From Limibacter armeniacum (GTDB lineage: Bacteria; Bacteroidota; Bacteroidia; Cytophagales; Flammeovirgaceae): 64,000 bases of DNA. The notes under the pieces were generated by a model, which worked only from the letters and a program-made list of their open reading frames with translations, was not told the DNA's origin and did not search any database. The stretch spans positions 372,001-436,000 of the forward strand of contig NZ_JBAJNO010000009.1 in the NCBI RefSeq assembly GCF_036880985.1, read 5' to 3'. The position numbers were made by a program, and so were the translations under genes. Positions 62,956-64,000 of the stretch are shown here, in pieces (position 1 is the stretch's first letter; the number at the start of each line of letters is the position of its first letter).

Positions 62956-64000
62956 TCATTTCAGAACAATAGATCCATCCTCCATATAATTGGCCTCAGC
63001 GCCAATTACAGTTACTACTTGCTCTATTGCTTTATCAAACGACTTGTTCTTCAGTACACCTGTAAACTTACGTTCTTTCAGCTCATCACTTTCGATAGTA
63101 ATGTTCTTGCCATAAGCCTTATTCAATGTATTGACAACCTCAGTCATTGTATTTGCCTTGAACTCCAACTCTGATCTCATCAAGGAAGCAGCATGGTCCA
63201 TATCGGTAGCACCTTTGACCATCTTGCCATCAATTAAGGATGCTTTTTCTGTTCCTACTAACAGCACCTTTTCATCATGTAACTTGGTAGAAGAAAACTC
63301 CACCTTACCTGTCACAACTTCCATCTCAATCTGACCTGCTTGATCAGTCAATCTGAACGAAGTTCCAAGAACACGTGTATGGCTATTTTCTGTTTCAATC
63401 ACAAATGGTTTCTTTGGATTCTTAGTCACTTCAAAGAATGCCTGTCCTTTTAGACTAACATTTCGGCTGTTTCCTTGAAATGCTACTGGATATGACAACT
63501 CACTGCCTTCACTAAGCCATACTTCTGAACCGTCGGCAAGTTGTATTCGCTTAGCTTCCTCCTTTGCGATTGCAATTGACATTTCTGGCTTCAGCACCTC
63601 GTTCTTCAATATAAAGAAACCGGCACCCAATACCAGCAATACCACTGCTGCAGCTCCTACATACTTCATCCAAGCTGTACTAGAAGTCTTCATCTGTACA
63701 ACATTAGAAGTTGCTGCTGCAGGTTTTTCAGACTTTGTTACCGTCGTTTGCAAAGGAGTGTTTGTCGCTCCAGTTTCCATCTGGCTGATGCGAGACTTCA
63801 TTTTAGCCATTGCACTATCCAAATCATTATCCGATAGTTTCACTGCTCTTTTAGAAGCAATACTTCCTGCAGCCTTCCATATTTGTTGGGAAGACTGTAA
63901 GAACTCACCATCTGAAACAGACTCGTCAGATGCATCACCTAAAATTCTTGCAATTTTAGATTCTTCAGCTTCGGTTTCACTTAACTTTTGCTTGACTTGC
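62956..64000 (-). CDS. FecR family anti-sigma factor, 5' end outside window
   Basis: At least 347 residues of an anti-sigma regulator; the frame is open through the GTG at 63843 to the window edge (QVKQKLSETEAEESKIARIL and so on), so the true start lies beyond 64000. The cytoplasmic part carries the ECF-sigma-binding region (FLQSSQQIWKAAGS), then a membrane helix (VGAAAVVLLVLGAGFFIL), the periplasmic FecR domain (IQLADGSEVWLSEGSELSYPVAFQGNSRNVSLKGQAFFEV) and a C-terminal secretin/TonB short N-terminal-like (STN/DUF4974) domain. The matching sigma gene would be upstream, off the window. No TonB receptor follows downstream. Confidence 0.9.
   Translation of the reverse strand, partial: QVKQKLSETEAEESKIARILGDASDESVSDGEFLQSSQQIWKAAGSIASKRAVKLSDNDLDSAMAKMKSRISQMETGATNTPLQTTVTKSEKPAAATSNVVQMKTSSTAWMKYVGAAAVVLLVLGAGFFILKNEVLKPEMSIAIAKEEAKRIQLADGSEVWLSEGSELSYPVAFQGNSRNVSLKGQAFFEVTKNPKKPFVIETENSHTRVLGTSFRLTDQAGQIEMEVVTGKVEFSSTKLHDEKVLLVGTEKASLIDGKMVKGATDMDHAASLMRSELEFKANTMTEVVNTLNKAYGKNITIESDELKERKFTGVLKNKSFDKAIEQVVTVIGAEANYMEDGSIVLK

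Noticed and set aside
1-64000. CRISPR arrays, prophage, insertion sequences, rRNA
   Set aside because: No regularly spaced repeats, transposase or integrase motifs, phage genes or rRNA-like segments were seen on either strand.

Overview
This window is a stretch of chromosome from a member of the Bacteroidota, most likely a marine-type Cytophagales/Flammeovirgaceae-like bacterium. The signs are: almost no Shine-Dalgarno sequences before start codons; several promoters of the TTG-N17-23-TAnnTTTG type; a TonB-dependent receptor with an N-terminal carboxypeptidase-regulatory domain; a FecR anti-sigma factor; a 7TMR-DISM/SpoIIE signalling protein; a carotenoid (lycopene) cyclase; and moderately AT-rich DNA. 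Genus-level placement is inference. I saw no rRNA or tRNA genes, CRISPR arrays, insertion sequences or prophage, so most of the window reads as ordinary core chromosome.

Layout. 0-2.7 kb: a two-gene K+ uptake operon (TrkH/KtrB channel and TrkA/KtrA RCK subunit). 3-7 kb: an unknown gene, ferrochelatase, and a GH13 amylase/cyclomaltodextrinase broken by a one-base frameshift and preceded by a LacI-type operator. 7-16.5 kb: ArsC-like reductase, YbjQ-like protein, an Omp85-type outer-membrane protein, lycopene cyclase, fructose-1,6-bisphosphatase, a phasin-like protein, an esterase, an acyltransferase and small proteins. 16.5-18.5 kb: an operon of glyoxalase-II-like hydrolase, phosphatidylserine synthase and a META-domain lipoprotein. 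18.6-22.1 kb: FAD oxidoreductase, lipoprotein, metallophosphatase, OmpA-family protein. 22.1-22.9 kb: an intergenic region with what look like two tandem, related small-RNA units. 22.9-26.5 kb: two MacB-like permeases and a MacA-like adaptor without a linked ATPase. 26.9-35 kb: dicarboxylate/amino acid symporter, succinate-semialdehyde dehydrogenase, LD-carboxypeptidase, a small frameshifted membrane gene, penicillin acylase family enzyme, Lrp-type regulator divergent from a DUF1338 (2-oxoadipate dioxygenase/decarboxylase-like) gene.

36.4-42.1 kb holds the most striking locus: three co-directional genes for a candidate kleisin-like protein, a small MukE/MksE-like protein and a 1235-residue SMC/MukB-like coiled-coil ATPase. 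This is the size and order of MksF-MksE-MksB (or JetA-JetB-JetC of Wadjet), but the operon ends at a strong terminator with no JetD/MksG nuclease gene.

42-50 kb: di-haem peroxidase, a small PUR-alpha-like protein, a haem-oxygenase-fold protein, a hairpin-rich intergenic region, pseudouridine-5'-phosphate glycosidase, PBP1A, an alpha/beta hydrolase. 50-57.5 kb: TonB-dependent receptor, a lipoprotein, a DUF3592-like membrane protein, and a three-gene cluster of a DUF4178 protein plus two paralogous lipoproteins with very Ser-rich tails ending RGGK, reminiscent of the YgiB/YjfM lipoproteins of E. coli peptide-ligase loci. 57.7-64 kb: glutamyl-Q tRNA(Asp) synthetase, an ACSF3/MatB-like acyl-CoA synthetase, a 7TMR-DISM SpoIIE phosphatase, and the 3' part of a FecR gene that runs off the window.
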